From: Dyella sp. AtDHG13
GTDB taxonomy: Bacteria > Pseudomonadota > Gammaproteobacteria > Xanthomonadales > Rhodanobacteraceae
NCBI RefSeq assembly: GCF_003201105.1
Contig: NZ_QICJ01000011.1
Location: 124,001 to 188,000 of the forward strand
Reading direction: 5' to 3'
DNA: 64,000 nt
Shown: positions 40,551 through 49,196 of the stretch, one piece after another
How the letters are laid out: the number at the start of each line of letters is the position of its first letter
Numbering within the stretch: position 1 is the first letter of the stretch
Made by a program: the position numbers and the translations under genes
The notes under the pieces: generated by a model
What the model was told of the DNA's origin: nothing
Databases searched by the model: none
What the model saw: the letters and a program-made list of their open reading frames with translations, nothing else

Positions 40551-42065
40551 TCAGACGTCGCCCGCTGCCGGGGGATTCGCATGGAACGATCTGGCCACGT
40601 CGAGGTGGCGCAGGAACTGGCGGTAGTGGCCCTGGTAGGCCGCGGTGTTTTTCGCGTCCGGACGGGTGGAAAGCCCGGGTGCGATAAGGACGTGCTCGCG
40701 CGCGATCGCCGCGAGATCGGCGTGGCCGCCGCTGGCATGGTCGAGCGCCCACAGCGCCTGCAGCGCGGCGCCGAACGCGGCGCCCTCGGCCTGCAGCGGC
40801 ACTTCCACGGGCAGGCCGAAGATGTCGGCCACCATCTGCCGCCATGCCGCGCTGTGGCTGCCGCCGCCGGTGAGGCGGATGGCGTCGAAGGACAGCCCCG
40901 CCGCGCGCAACGCGTCGTAGCCGTTGCGCAGCGCGTAGGTGGCGCCTTCCATCGCGGCGCGGTAGATGTTCGCGCGGGTGACGTTGTTGAGGTCCATGCC
41001 GTGCAGGCTGCCGCGCGCATGCGGCAGGTCCGGCGTCCGCTCGCCGTTGAAGAACGGCAGCATCACCAGTCCGCCCGCGCCGGACAGCGTGCCCGCCATG
41101 ACGTTGTCGCCATCGCGCGAGCTGAAATTGAATGCCTTGGCGACGGCCTCGGTGGCGAGCGTGCAGTTCATGGTGCAGATCAGCGGCAGCCAGCCGCCCG
41201 TGGACGAGCAGAACGCCGCCCAGCCCCCGGCGGCATCGACCACCGGGTGATCCGCGTACGCGAACAGCGTGCCCGAGGTGCCCAGGCTCATGCTCAGCAC
41301 GCCGGGCTCCACGTTGCCGGTGCCAATGGCGGCCATCATGTTGTCGCCGCCGCCGGCCGATACGCGCACGCCGTGCGGCAAGCCGAGTTCGTCGGCGATG
41401 CGCGCGGAGATCGGGAAGCTCGCATCCGGCGCCACCAGCGGTGGCAGGCACGCGGACAGGTCGCGCTCGGGGTCGGTGGCCTTGAGCATTTCGGGCGACC
41501 ACTGGCGCGTGCGCACGTCCAGCCAGCCGGTGCCGGAAGCGTCGCCGTATTCCATCCAGCGCTCGCCGGTGAGCCAGAAGTTCACGTAGTCGTGCGGCAG
41601 CAGGATGCTGGCGAGGCGCGCATAGACGTCCGGACGATGCTTGCGCGTCCACGGCAGCTTGGATGCGGTGTAGCCAGCCAGGATCGGATTGCCGGCGATG
41701 TCCACGCAGCGTTCGGCGCCGCCCACGGCCGCCATGATCTCGTCGCATTCGCGCTGCGTGCTGGTGTCGCACCACAGCTTGGCCGGCGCCAGCACCTGGC
41801 CTGCCGCATCCAGCGGCACGAAACCGTGCTGCTGGCCGGAGACGCCGATGGCGACGACACGCGCGCGGTATTCCGCGTCCAGCTTGGCGAAACATGCGCG
41901 GATCGCCTCGATCCACCACTCGGCCCGCTGCTCGCGGCTGCCGTCGTCGCCGGCGATGAGTTCCAGCGGATGGCCGTGCGTGGCCACCAGGCGGCGCGCC
42001 GCCGCGTCATAAGCGACCAGCTTGACGCTCTGGGTACCTACGTCCAGCCCAACTACAAGACTCAT
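40551..42065 (-). CDS. xylB: XylB, xylulokinase
   Basis: Phosphorylates D-xylulose to xylulose-5-phosphate for the pentose phosphate pathway. The 504-residue FGGY-family kinase begins [20 protein letters not shown] (phosphate loop) and contains [31 protein letters not shown] and the nucleotide-binding [20 protein letters not shown]. It heads the xylB-xylA-xylE set, with an exact TGGTAGCGCTAACA operator 21 bases before its start. Confidence 0.96.
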   Translation of the reverse strand: MSLVVGLDVGTQSVKLVAYDAAARRLVATHGHPLELIAGDDGSREQRAEWWIEAIRACFAKLDAEYRARVVAIGVSGQQHGFVPLDAAGQVLAPAKLWCDTSTQRECDEIMAAVGGAERCVDIAGNPILAGYTASKLPWTRKHRPDVYARLASILLPHDYVNFWLTGERWMEYGDASGTGWLDVRTRQWSPEMLKATDPERDLSACLPPLVAPDASFPISARIADELGLPHGVRVSAGGGDNMMAAIGTGNVEPGVLSMSLGTSGTLFAYADHPVVDAAGGWAAFCSSTGGWLPLICTMNCTLATEAVAKAFNFSSRDGDNVMAGTLSGAGGLVMLPFFNGERTPDLPHARGSLHGMDLNNVTRANIYRAAMEGATYALRNGYDALRAAGLSFDAIRLTGGGSHSAAWRQMVADIFGLPVEVPLQAEGAAFGAALQALWALDHASGGHADLAAIAREHVLIAPGLSTRPDAKNTAAYQGHYRQFLRHLDVARSFHANPPAAGDV

Positions 42066-42085
42066 ACGTCGTCCGCGATCCAGAA

Positions 42086-42099
42086 TGTTAGCGCTACCA
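42086..42099. promoter_or_regulatory. LacI-type operator (exact xyl-box) upstream of xylB
   Basis: On the minus strand the sequence is exactly TGGTAGCGCTAACA, 21 bases before the xylB start. It is the best copy in the window and defines the motif used for the other three sites. Its closeness to the start suggests repression by a LacI-type protein. Confidence 0.85.
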
Positions 42100-42281
42100 C
42101 TTCAAGGCCCAATAAAACCCCCGGTGGGCGTGCAGGCCGAGGAAGGCTGGCCGCTGCCCGATGGAGGTCGTTCTGGCGGACTGTACTAGCGCGACGACGA
42201 AATGCCATGTCGCAATGCAAAAAAGTGCGCCGGCAGCGCGTCTCCAAGCTCTGGAGACGTCGCCGCCGGCCTGCCGCTTGC

Positions 42282-44090
42282 CTACTCGGCGTGGTCGAAC
42301 TCCGGCATCGGCTCGGACAGCTGACCCTTGCGCCAGTGTTCCGCGCCATCGCGCCGGTAGGCGATCTTGCCGCCCACGATGGTATAGAGCACGCGCGTGC
42401 GCAGGATGTCCTCCGCCGGCAGGGTCAGCAGGTTGCCGGAGAACACGTCGAGGTCGGCCAGCTTGCCCGGCGTGAGCGAGCCGAGCCGGTCTTCCGCGAG
42501 GATCGCGTAGGCGTTGTTCCAGGTGTAGGACTGCAGTTCCTGCATGCGCGTCTTGGCTTGCGCCGGGTAGAAGGTCTTCTTGCCGTGCGCGTAGGCGCGG
42601 GTAACGCCGCAGTAGAAGTTGGGAATGGGGTTGGTGTCCTCGACCGGCGTGTCGGTGCCGTCCAGCACGATGGCGCCGCTGTCGATCAGCGTTTTCCACA
42701 TATAGGCGCCTTCCTGCGCGCGCTGCTCGCCCAGATGCGGCACCACCATCGGCGCATCCGAACAGGTGTGGATGGATTGCATCGAGGCGATCACGCCCAG
42801 CCCGGCGAAGCGCGGAACATCCGCGGGATTCAGATGCTGCGCGTGCTCGATGCGCCAGCGCTTGGCCGTCGCGGCCGGATACTGCGTGAAGACGTTCTGG
42901 TAGAGATCGAGCAGCTCGCGATTGGCGCGATCGCCGATGGCATGGATGGCCATCTGGAAGCCGTCGCGCGCGGCGATGCGCGCCATCTGCGCGAGATCGC
43001 TCATCGCGGTGACGTTCTTGCCGGTGATGCCGGGCGCGTCGTTGTACGGTTCGAGGAACCACGCGCTATGCGTGCCCAATGCGCCGTCGGACACATCCTC
43101 GCCCAGGCCGAGCACGCTCAGATGGTGGTCGGCGTAGCCGTCGATGCGGTACTCCTTCAGATGCTTGTCCAGCTTGTCGACGGATTTCTCGTCGATGTAC
43201 ACGAACAAGCGCAGCGGCTGCCCCTTGGCGAACTGGCGCTTCATCCAGTCGATGGTCTCGAAGCTCTCACCCTGGTCCACGAAGCTGGTGATCCCCTTGC
43301 TCACCTCGTTCTGCATCGCCAGTTGCAGGGCGCGTTCGCGGCGCGCCTCCTGCTCGCTGGCGGGCAGCTTCTGCAGGTAGCGGTTGTACGCGGCGAACAC
43401 GGGATCGGCCGCGCTGTCGCGCAGCATGCCCATGGCGTGGCCCTGCGCATCGCGCACGATGGTGCCGCCGGCGGGGTCGGGCGTGTTGTCGCCGATGCCG
43501 GCGAGCTTGAGCGCCTGCGCGTTGGCGTAGATGCCGTGTCCGCTGGCGTGATTGAGCAGCACCGGATTGTTGGGCGAAATCGCGTCCAGGCTGGCCGGCA
43601 GCGGCAGGCCGTCCACGTTCGGCTGCGGCGTCTTGTTCCACTTCGCCTGTTGCCAGCCTTGCCCGATGATCCACTCGCCCGGCTTGGCCTTGGCCACGGC
43701 CGCCTTCACGATGGCGACGATCTCGTCCCAGTTGGCGGCCTTGCCCACGTCGACCTGCATCAAGGCTTCGCCGGTATCCATCAGATGGCCGTGGCCCTCG
43801 ATGAAACCCGGCGTGACGAAGGCGCCGTGCAGGTCGACCACCTGGGTCTTCGCGCCCACGTAATGCCGGATCGCTTCGTCGCTGCCCAGCGCCGCGATGC
43901 GCCCCTCGCGGATGGCCACGGCCTGCGCCTGCGGCTGCAGCGGATCCAGCGTCACGATGGTCGCGTCGAGCAGGACCAGATCGGCCGGCTGCAGCGGCGG
44001 CGGAAAACCGGCGATGGATGCACCATCCGCGAAGCATGCACCGGCGAAGCCCAGCGCGATGACCGGAACCCATTTACGGAACGACTTCAT
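42282..44090 (-). CDS. Exported amidohydrolase (YtcJ-like, Amidohydro_3)
   Basis: A 602-residue metal-dependent hydrolase with a signal peptide (MKSFRKWVPVIALGFAGACF). The family marks are the N-terminal composite sandwich (LVLLDATIVTLDPLQPQAQA), the metal-site VTPGFIEGHGHLMDTG, FQMAIHAIGDRANRELL and RWRIEHAQHLNPADVPRFAG. The C-terminal LGSLTPGKLADLDVFSGNLL is typical of YtcJ-like proteins. The true substrate of this family is mostly unknown; amide or carbamate compounds are likely. It follows the LysR gene by 57 bases on the same strand and faces a D-amino-acid-like cluster on the other strand. A link to D-amino acid or peptide breakdown is inference. Confidence 0.85.
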   Translation of the reverse strand: MKSFRKWVPVIALGFAGACFADGASIAGFPPPLQPADLVLLDATIVTLDPLQPQAQAVAIREGRIAALGSDEAIRHYVGAKTQVVDLHGAFVTPGFIEGHGHLMDTGEALMQVDVGKAANWDEIVAIVKAAVAKAKPGEWIIGQGWQQAKWNKTPQPNVDGLPLPASLDAISPNNPVLLNHASGHGIYANAQALKLAGIGDNTPDPAGGTIVRDAQGHAMGMLRDSAADPVFAAYNRYLQKLPASEQEARRERALQLAMQNEVSKGITSFVDQGESFETIDWMKRQFAKGQPLRLFVYIDEKSVDKLDKHLKEYRIDGYADHHLSVLGLGEDVSDGALGTHSAWFLEPYNDAPGITGKNVTAMSDLAQMARIAARDGFQMAIHAIGDRANRELLDLYQNVFTQYPAATAKRWRIEHAQHLNPADVPRFAGLGVIASMQSIHTCSDAPMVVPHLGEQRAQEGAYMWKTLIDSGAIVLDGTDTPVEDTNPIPNFYCGVTRAYAHGKKTFYPAQAKTRMQELQSYTWNNAYAILAEDRLGSLTPGKLADLDVFSGNLLTLPAEDILRTRVLYTIVGGKIAYRRDGAEHWRKGQLSEPMPEFDHAE

Positions 44091-44147
44091 CGAACTCTCC
44101 CTTCGCAACACGGGAATGGTGGAACGTCCAGGCCAAGGCGCGCCACG

Positions 44148-45053
44148 TCAGCCCTCCTGGGCAAGCATGAGCTGGGCGAGCTGCTTGACGATATCGAGAA
44201 ACTTTTTCTGCACCTGGTTCAGCGGGCTGTCCGGGCGGTGCATGGCGTAGAGCACCACTTCGAGATGCGGTTTCAGCGGGCGCATCTGCACGCTCTTGGG
44301 TCCACCGCAGCGCGCCGTGAACGGATCGACCAGCGCCAGGCCCTCGCCCTTGGCCACCAGCGAATGCGCGAGCTGATAGGTCTGCACCGAGACGTTGATC
44401 TTCGGCTGCGGCTCGATCTTGGACAGATGGCTTTGCAGCATGCTGCCCAGCGCATCGCGCACGTTGATGCCGATCATCGGCTGGTTGGCCAATGCCGCGA
44501 TGGGCAGCGGCTGCGACAGTTCCTCCTCAGGCCACCAGCCGGGCGGGGCGATCACCATCACCTGTCCGCGGCACAGCACGCGCTGGTGCAGGTTGTGGTG
44601 CCCGGTGTCCTGCAGCGTGAGGCCGATATCGGTTTCGAGCAGGGTGAGCGATTCGCACATCTCCGCCGAATGCTGCGTGGACAGTTCCGCGACCAGGTCG
44701 GGAAAGGTCTTGCGCAGGCGCATCACGGCGGAAGCGAGCAAGGTCAGGGCGAGGGTCGGCGTGCAGGTGACGCGCAGGGGGCAATTGCCCGGCTGGCTCA
44801 TGTTCTTGGTGAGGTGCTCCAGGTCGTGCACGTCCTGCACGATCTTGTCGATGCGCTCGCGCAGCAGCAGCGCCTGCTGGGTGGGCAGCAGGCGTCCGCG
44901 CACGCGGCTGAACAGGGCAAAGCCCAGGCGGTCTTCCGCGTTCTGCAGCGCCTTGCTGGCGGCCGGCTGCGAGATGTCCAGCAGCTTGGCCGCGCCGGTG
45001 ATGCTGCCGGTGGTCAGCACGGCATGAAAGAGTTCGATATAGCGCAAACGCAT
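44148..45053 (-). CDS. LysR-family transcriptional regulator
   Basis: A 301-residue LysR-type regulator. The N-terminal winged helix-turn-helix is MRLRYIELFHAVLTTGSITG then AAKLLDISQPAASKALQNAE. The effector-binding domain starts near residue 90 (NCPLRVTCTPTLALTLLASA). The start at 45053 is chosen because it is where the family begins; a 65-codon extension upstream is noise. It is divergent from the DUF1611/DgcN gene across a 307-base spacer, the standard layout for LysR self- and target regulation. This resembles the LysR gene (dgcR) next to dgcN in D-glutamate catabolic clusters of marine bacteria. Confidence 0.9.
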   Translation of the reverse strand: MRLRYIELFHAVLTTGSITGAAKLLDISQPAASKALQNAEDRLGFALFSRVRGRLLPTQQALLLRERIDKIVQDVHDLEHLTKNMSQPGNCPLRVTCTPTLALTLLASAVMRLRKTFPDLVAELSTQHSAEMCESLTLLETDIGLTLQDTGHHNLHQRVLCRGQVMVIAPPGWWPEEELSQPLPIAALANQPMIGINVRDALGSMLQSHLSKIEPQPKINVSVQTYQLAHSLVAKGEGLALVDPFTARCGGPKSVQMRPLKPHLEVVLYAMHRPDSPLNQVQKKFLDIVKQLAQLMLAQEG

Positions 45054-45360
45054 GTCGCTTCCGCACCTCGTTGTGTCCTGCCCCGTGGCCGCCGCCATCG
45101 CCAAGGACGGATGACGCTTGCGCATCCTCCGCGCGGCGCAACCTTCGATGCAGGATCTTTCGACGTTTCCCCGCCCCATCCTCTCAAGCTTGGCGCGCTT
45201 CGCAAAGATGCCATTACTCACGGATGCCGGGCGCATTACGGCGGCCACAACCGCAAGTTATGCCTCGTGCGCGTTTTTTCATTGGTGACACGCCGGCGCG
45301 CATGGGTATGCTGCGTCGGCCGTCCGATGCGGATCGGACGAAGTCGGGAGCCCGGATTGC
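45054..45360. promoter_or_regulatory. Divergent lysR-dgcN control region
   Basis: A 307-base gene-free spacer between divergent lysR and DUF1611 genes, so it should carry both promoters and the LysR site. I see a loose direct repeat (GATGCC, then ATTAC, twice within about 45205-45243) and a weak TTGGTG/TATGCT pair at about 45283-45313. No clear T-N11-A dyad stands out. Confidence 0.45.
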
Positions 45361-46404
45361 ATGCCTGACCATGTTGAAGCGACCGGCGTCGTCCGCTGGG
45401 GGCCGCCTTATCTCTTGTACCTGGGCGGCGAGGCCGACGACTTGGCCATCAAGACCGCCCGCGGCCTGGCCTACTGGCGGCCGGAGTGGTGCATCGGGCA
45501 ATTCCGCCGCAGCGACTGCCCGCTCACCCTGGGTCTGCCCGACATGCACCCGGCGCAGGCCAAGGCCGCCGGCGCAGACACCATGGTGATCGGCATCGCC
45601 AACGTCGGCGGCATGATGGGGCCCGGCGCGGTCGGCGACATCGTCGCCGCGCTGGACGCAGGCCTCAACGTCATCGCCGGCCTGCACCAGAAGCTGCGCG
45701 ACAACCCGGAAATCGTCGCCGCCGCCCGCGCCAATGGCCGCGTCCTGTTCGATGCGCGCGACGCCAACCGCGCCATTCCCATAGGCAACGGACGCAAGCG
45801 TCCGGGTCGGCGATTGCTGACGGTGGGCACGGACTGCTCCATCGGCAAGATGTACACCACGCTGGCGATCGAACGCAGCATGCGCCAGCGCGGACTCGCC
45901 GCGGATTTCCGTGCCACCGGCCAGACCGGCATGTTCGTCGCGGGCGATGGCATTGCCGTCGACGCGGTGATCGCCGATTTCATCGCGGGCGCGGCCGAGC
46001 AACTCTCGCCGGCGCGCGACGACGGCGGCTGGGATCTGATCGAGGGCCAGGGTTCGCTGTTCCATCCGCTGTACGCCGGCGTGTCGCTGGGTCTGCTGCA
46101 CGGTTCGCAACCCGACGCGCTGGTGCTGTGCCACGAGCCCACGCGCCGCCACATGCGTGGACTCCCCGATTGCCCCATGCCGGACCTGCAGCGCTGCCTG
46201 GAAGCCAATCTCTCCGCCGCGCGCCTGACCAACTCCGCGGTGAAGGCGGTGGGCGTCGCGCTCAACACCTCGGGCATCGCCGCGCACGAAGCGCAGGCTG
46301 CCTGCCGGGAGATCGAAGACCGGCTCGGGCTGCCGTGCCAGGATCCCGTCACCATGGGCGTGGAGACCATCGTGGATCACCTGCTCGCAAGCTGCGCGAG
46401 CTAA
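45361..46404 (+). CDS. dgcN: DUF1611 family protein, DgcN-like (D-glutamate N-acetyltransferase type)
   Basis: A 347-residue cytoplasmic protein of the DUF1611 family. Marks: MVIGIANVGGMMGPGAVGDI, the P-loop-like LLTVGTDCSIGKMYTTLAIE, ATGQTGMFVAGDGIAVDAVI, DLIEGQGSLFHPLYAGVSLG and LCHEPTRRHMRGLP. Members called DgcN act with DgcA in a D-glutamate catabolic route, as I recall from work on Pseudoalteromonas. Here no dgcA (enolase-superfamily racemase/epimerase) lies next to it; instead a serine hydrolase and a D-threonine-aldolase-like enzyme follow. GGAG lies about ten bases before the ATG. The exact reaction is not proven for this protein. Confidence 0.8.
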   Translation: MPDHVEATGVVRWGPPYLLYLGGEADDLAIKTARGLAYWRPEWCIGQFRRSDCPLTLGLPDMHPAQAKAAGADTMVIGIANVGGMMGPGAVGDIVAALDAGLNVIAGLHQKLRDNPEIVAAARANGRVLFDARDANRAIPIGNGRKRPGRRLLTVGTDCSIGKMYTTLAIERSMRQRGLAADFRATGQTGMFVAGDGIAVDAVIADFIAGAAEQLSPARDDGGWDLIEGQGSLFHPLYAGVSLGLLHGSQPDALVLCHEPTRRHMRGLPDCPMPDLQRCLEANLSAARLTNSAVKAVGVALNTSGIAAHEAQAACREIEDRLGLPCQDPVTMGVETIVDHLLASCAS

Positions 46405-46436
46405 GCGTTTCCACCCGCACTGATCAGAGAGTACGC

Positions 46437-47990
46437 ATGGGCCGTTTCGCCAGATTCCTGTTCTGCGCATCCGCATGGGCGTTGCTGGGCAGCGTGGCCC
46501 ATGCGTCCACGCCGGATGCGAACACGCGCGCCGAATACGATCGCGCGGTGGATGCCGTAGTCGCGCGCTATCACCTGCCGGGCATCGCGGTGGGCGTGAT
46601 CGATAACGGCACCGTGACGTACACGCGCACCGTGGGCAAGCTGGCGAACGGCCAGCCCATGAATGCGGATACGCTGTTCGGCATCGCCTCCAACAGCAAG
46701 GCGATGACGGCCACCTTGCTGGCGCGGCTGGTGCAGCAGGGCAAGCTGCGCTGGGACGATCCGGTGACCAAGTATCTTCCGGCCTTCCGCATGCACGATC
46801 CCTGGGTCACGGCGAACATGCAGGTGGGCGATCTGCTGGTGCATCACAGCGGACTGCCCGAGGGCGCGGGCGACCTGATGCTGTGGCCCACACCCAACCA
46901 GTTCACGCCCGGCGACGTGGTCGCGGGCCTGCAGTATCTGAAACCGTCCTACAGCTTCCGCGCCGGCTACGCCTACGACAACACGCTGTACATCGTGGCC
47001 GGCGAGGTGGCCGCCGCCGCGGGTGGCGCACCGTATCCCGCGCTGTTGCGTCGCGAGGTGTTCCAGCCGCTGGGCATGAGCCGCTGCCAGATCGGCACGT
47101 GGAACCGCGCCGAGGTCGGCAACGTGGCCGACCCGTATGTGCTGCACGACGGCCGCTTCGAGGCCGTGCGCGCCGATGGCGCCATCGTCCACCCCGAAAC
47201 CATGGATTCCGCCGGCGGTGTGCGCTGCAGCCTCAACGACATGCTGACCTGGGCGAACAACTGGCTGGCGCCGAGGCCGGCGCAACTGGCGTGGTTGTCG
47301 CCGGAACAGCGCCGCAAGGAATGGACGGCCTATACGCCCATGCCGATCTCCGCGCGCCGCCAGGACTGGGACGGCACGCTGTTCTACGGCTATGGCTACG
47401 GCTGGCGCATTGCCGACGTGGATGGCCAGATGACCGTGTCGCACACCGGCACGCTATCAGGCATGTACTCGGCGATGGTGCTGCTGCCATTCCGCAAGAG
47501 CGGCTTCGTGCTGCTGATCAATGCCGATGCCGAGGACGCACGCAGCGTGCTGATCGAAGTGCTCACCAAGCACTTCACCGCACCCGGCAAGGCGCGCAGC
47601 GTGGACAACTACGCCGATGAACTGCAACGCGCGAGCCAGCAGCAGCATGCCTCGCACGTTCCCGATACGTCGTCGCGCCAGCGTGCGACGCCGGCCGAAC
47701 TGAGCGCGCAGCTGGGCGTATGGCGCGACCCGTGGTTCGGTGAGGTTCGCCTGTGCGCGCAGGGCGATGGCGTGCGCTTCGCCTCCGCGAAATCGCCGCG
47801 CCTGAGCGGACAGGTCATGCGCGTGGGCGACCGCTACCTGGTGCAGTGGGATCACGACGAGATCGAAGCCTGGCTGCGCTTGCCCGAGCGATCCGGCGAC
47901 GCGCTGCGCATGGCGAAGGTCGATCCCGATGCCGATTTCAGTTCCGACTACGAAGACCTTGCCTTCCGCCGGGAACATGCCTGTAAATGA
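46437..47990 (+). CDS. Exported serine hydrolase, beta-lactamase class C fold
   Basis: A 517-residue periplasmic protein with signal peptide (MGRFARFLFCASAWALLGSV, then AHA). The penicillin-binding fold is shown by S85-x-x-K88 in GIASNSKAMTATLL, the YAYDN motif and the SHTG motif near residue 340. A C-terminal domain (about 410-517, LSAQLGVWRDPWFGEVRLCA) resembles the DUF3471-type lipocalin-like domain found in D-aminopeptidase relatives. Such proteins hydrolyse peptides with D-residues, esters or beta-lactams; which of these applies is not visible. It starts 32 bases after dgcN and overlaps or touches the next gene. D-amino peptide cleavage is my inference from the neighbours. Confidence 0.85.
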   Translation: MGRFARFLFCASAWALLGSVAHASTPDANTRAEYDRAVDAVVARYHLPGIAVGVIDNGTVTYTRTVGKLANGQPMNADTLFGIASNSKAMTATLLARLVQQGKLRWDDPVTKYLPAFRMHDPWVTANMQVGDLLVHHSGLPEGAGDLMLWPTPNQFTPGDVVAGLQYLKPSYSFRAGYAYDNTLYIVAGEVAAAAGGAPYPALLRREVFQPLGMSRCQIGTWNRAEVGNVADPYVLHDGRFEAVRADGAIVHPETMDSAGGVRCSLNDMLTWANNWLAPRPAQLAWLSPEQRRKEWTAYTPMPISARRQDWDGTLFYGYGYGWRIADVDGQMTVSHTGTLSGMYSAMVLLPFRKSGFVLLINADAEDARSVLIEVLTKHFTAPGKARSVDNYADELQRASQQQHASHVPDTSSRQRATPAELSAQLGVWRDPWFGEVRLCAQGDGVRFASAKSPRLSGQVMRVGDRYLVQWDHDEIEAWLRLPERSGDALRMAKVDPDADFSSDYEDLAFRREHACK

Positions 47991-48025
47991 CAGCATGGCC
48001 TCGGGGGAGGCACGGCCGGACCACC

Positions 48026-49189
48026 ATGAATACGAACATCGATACCGCCGCGCTCGACGTCGGCTACGACGTGCCCGCCCTGCCCGGCATGGACGAGGCG
48101 GACATCCAGACGCCTTGCCTCGTGCTCGATCTCGATGCGCTGGAACGCAACATCCTCCGGATGGGCGAGTACGCGAAGGCGCACGGCATGCGCCATCGCA
48201 GCCACGGCAAGATGCACAAGTCCGTGGACGTGCAGAAACTGCAGGAACGCCTGGGCGGCGCGGTGGGCGTGTGTTGCCAGAAGGTGTCCGAGGCCGAGGT
48301 GTTCGCGCGCGGCGGCATCCAGGACATCCTGGTCTCCAACGAGGTGCGCGACCCCGCCAAGATCGACCGGCTCGCGCGGCTGCCGGCCTTCGGTTCGCGC
48401 ATCACCGTCTGCGTGGACGACATGGCGAACGTCGCCGAACTCTCCGTGGCGGCACAGCGGCACGGCACCACGCTGGCCTGCCTGGTCGAGATCGACTGCG
48501 GACAGGGACGCTGCGGCGTTGGCACGGTGCGAGAGGCCGTCGACCTGGCGAAAGCCATCGATGCGGCATCGTCGCTCACTTTTGCCGGCCTGCAGGCCTA
48601 CCAGGGCAGCATGCAGCACCTGGAGCACTACGCCGACCGCAAGGCGAAACTCGACGACGCCATCGTGTTCGTCAAGGCGGTGGTGGCCGCGCTGCGCGCG
48701 GAGGGGTTGGAACCGGAACTGGTCTCCGGCGGCGGCACGGGCTCGTATTACTTCGAATCCGCCTCGGGCGTGTACAACGAACTGCAATGCGGCAGCTACG
48801 CCTTCATGGACGCCGACTATGGCCGCATCAAGGACGCGCACGGCCAGCGCATCGACCGCAGCGAGTGGGAGAACGCGCTGTTCGTGCTCACCTCGGTGAT
48901 GAGCCATGCCAAACCCGATCAGGCCGTGTGCGACGCGGGGCTGAAGGTGCTGTCGGTGGACAGCGGCCTGCCGGTGGTGCACGGCCGGGACGACGTGCGC
49001 TACGCCAGCATCTCCGACGAGCACGGCGTGATCGAAGACAAACACGGCGCGCTGCGCATCAACGAAAAGCTCAGGCTGATTCCCGGGCACTGCGACCCGA
49101 CCTGCAACCTGCACGACTGGTACGTCGGTGTGCGCAACGGCAAGGTCGAAGTCGTGTGGCCGGTGTCGGCGCGCGGCAAGGCTTACTGA
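48026..49189 (+). CDS. DSD1-family PLP enzyme (D-threonine aldolase / D-hydroxyamino-acid lyase type)
   Basis: A 387-residue fold-type III PLP enzyme of the alanine-racemase-like group. DIQTPCLVLDLDALERNI is followed by RHRSHGKMHKSVDVQKLQ, where the HxKxHK pattern holds the Schiff-base lysine. EIDCGQGRCGV, SGGGTGSYYFE and the metal-binding PGHCDPTCNLHDWYVG (HxD) follow. These fit D-threonine aldolase, D-serine dehydratase or 3-hydroxy-D-aspartate aldolase. I chose ATG 48026 because the upstream ATG at 47987, which overlaps the previous stop (ATGA), adds an unlikely MTAWPRGRHGRTT; coupling from 47987 stays possible. It is convergent with the sulfotransferase gene (7 bases apart). Confidence 0.88.
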   Translation: MNTNIDTAALDVGYDVPALPGMDEADIQTPCLVLDLDALERNILRMGEYAKAHGMRHRSHGKMHKSVDVQKLQERLGGAVGVCCQKVSEAEVFARGGIQDILVSNEVRDPAKIDRLARLPAFGSRITVCVDDMANVAELSVAAQRHGTTLACLVEIDCGQGRCGVGTVREAVDLAKAIDAASSLTFAGLQAYQGSMQHLEHYADRKAKLDDAIVFVKAVVAALRAEGLEPELVSGGGTGSYYFESASGVYNELQCGSYAFMDADYGRIKDAHGQRIDRSEWENALFVLTSVMSHAKPDQAVCDAGLKVLSVDSGLPVVHGRDDVRYASISDEHGVIEDKHGALRINEKLRLIPGHCDPTCNLHDWYVGVRNGKVEVVWPVSARGKAY

Positions 49190-49196
49190 ATCCCGC

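Noticed and set aside
39163-41919. A 918-codon minus-strand frame that would fuse xylA to upstream sequence
   Set aside because: The upstream half is xylB read in the wrong frame. XylA begins at ATG 40500 with the family N-terminus.
40581-45368. A 1,595-codon open frame on the plus strand across xylB, the amidohydrolase and lysR
   Set aside because: It lies antisense to well-recognised genes and its translation is His/Arg/Ala-rich without any family signature. Such frames arise from GC-rich codon bias.
45486-47990. An 834-codon plus-strand frame that would fuse dgcN sequence with the serine hydrolase
   Set aside because: The first part is dgcN out of frame. The hydrolase starts at ATG 46437 with its own signal peptide.
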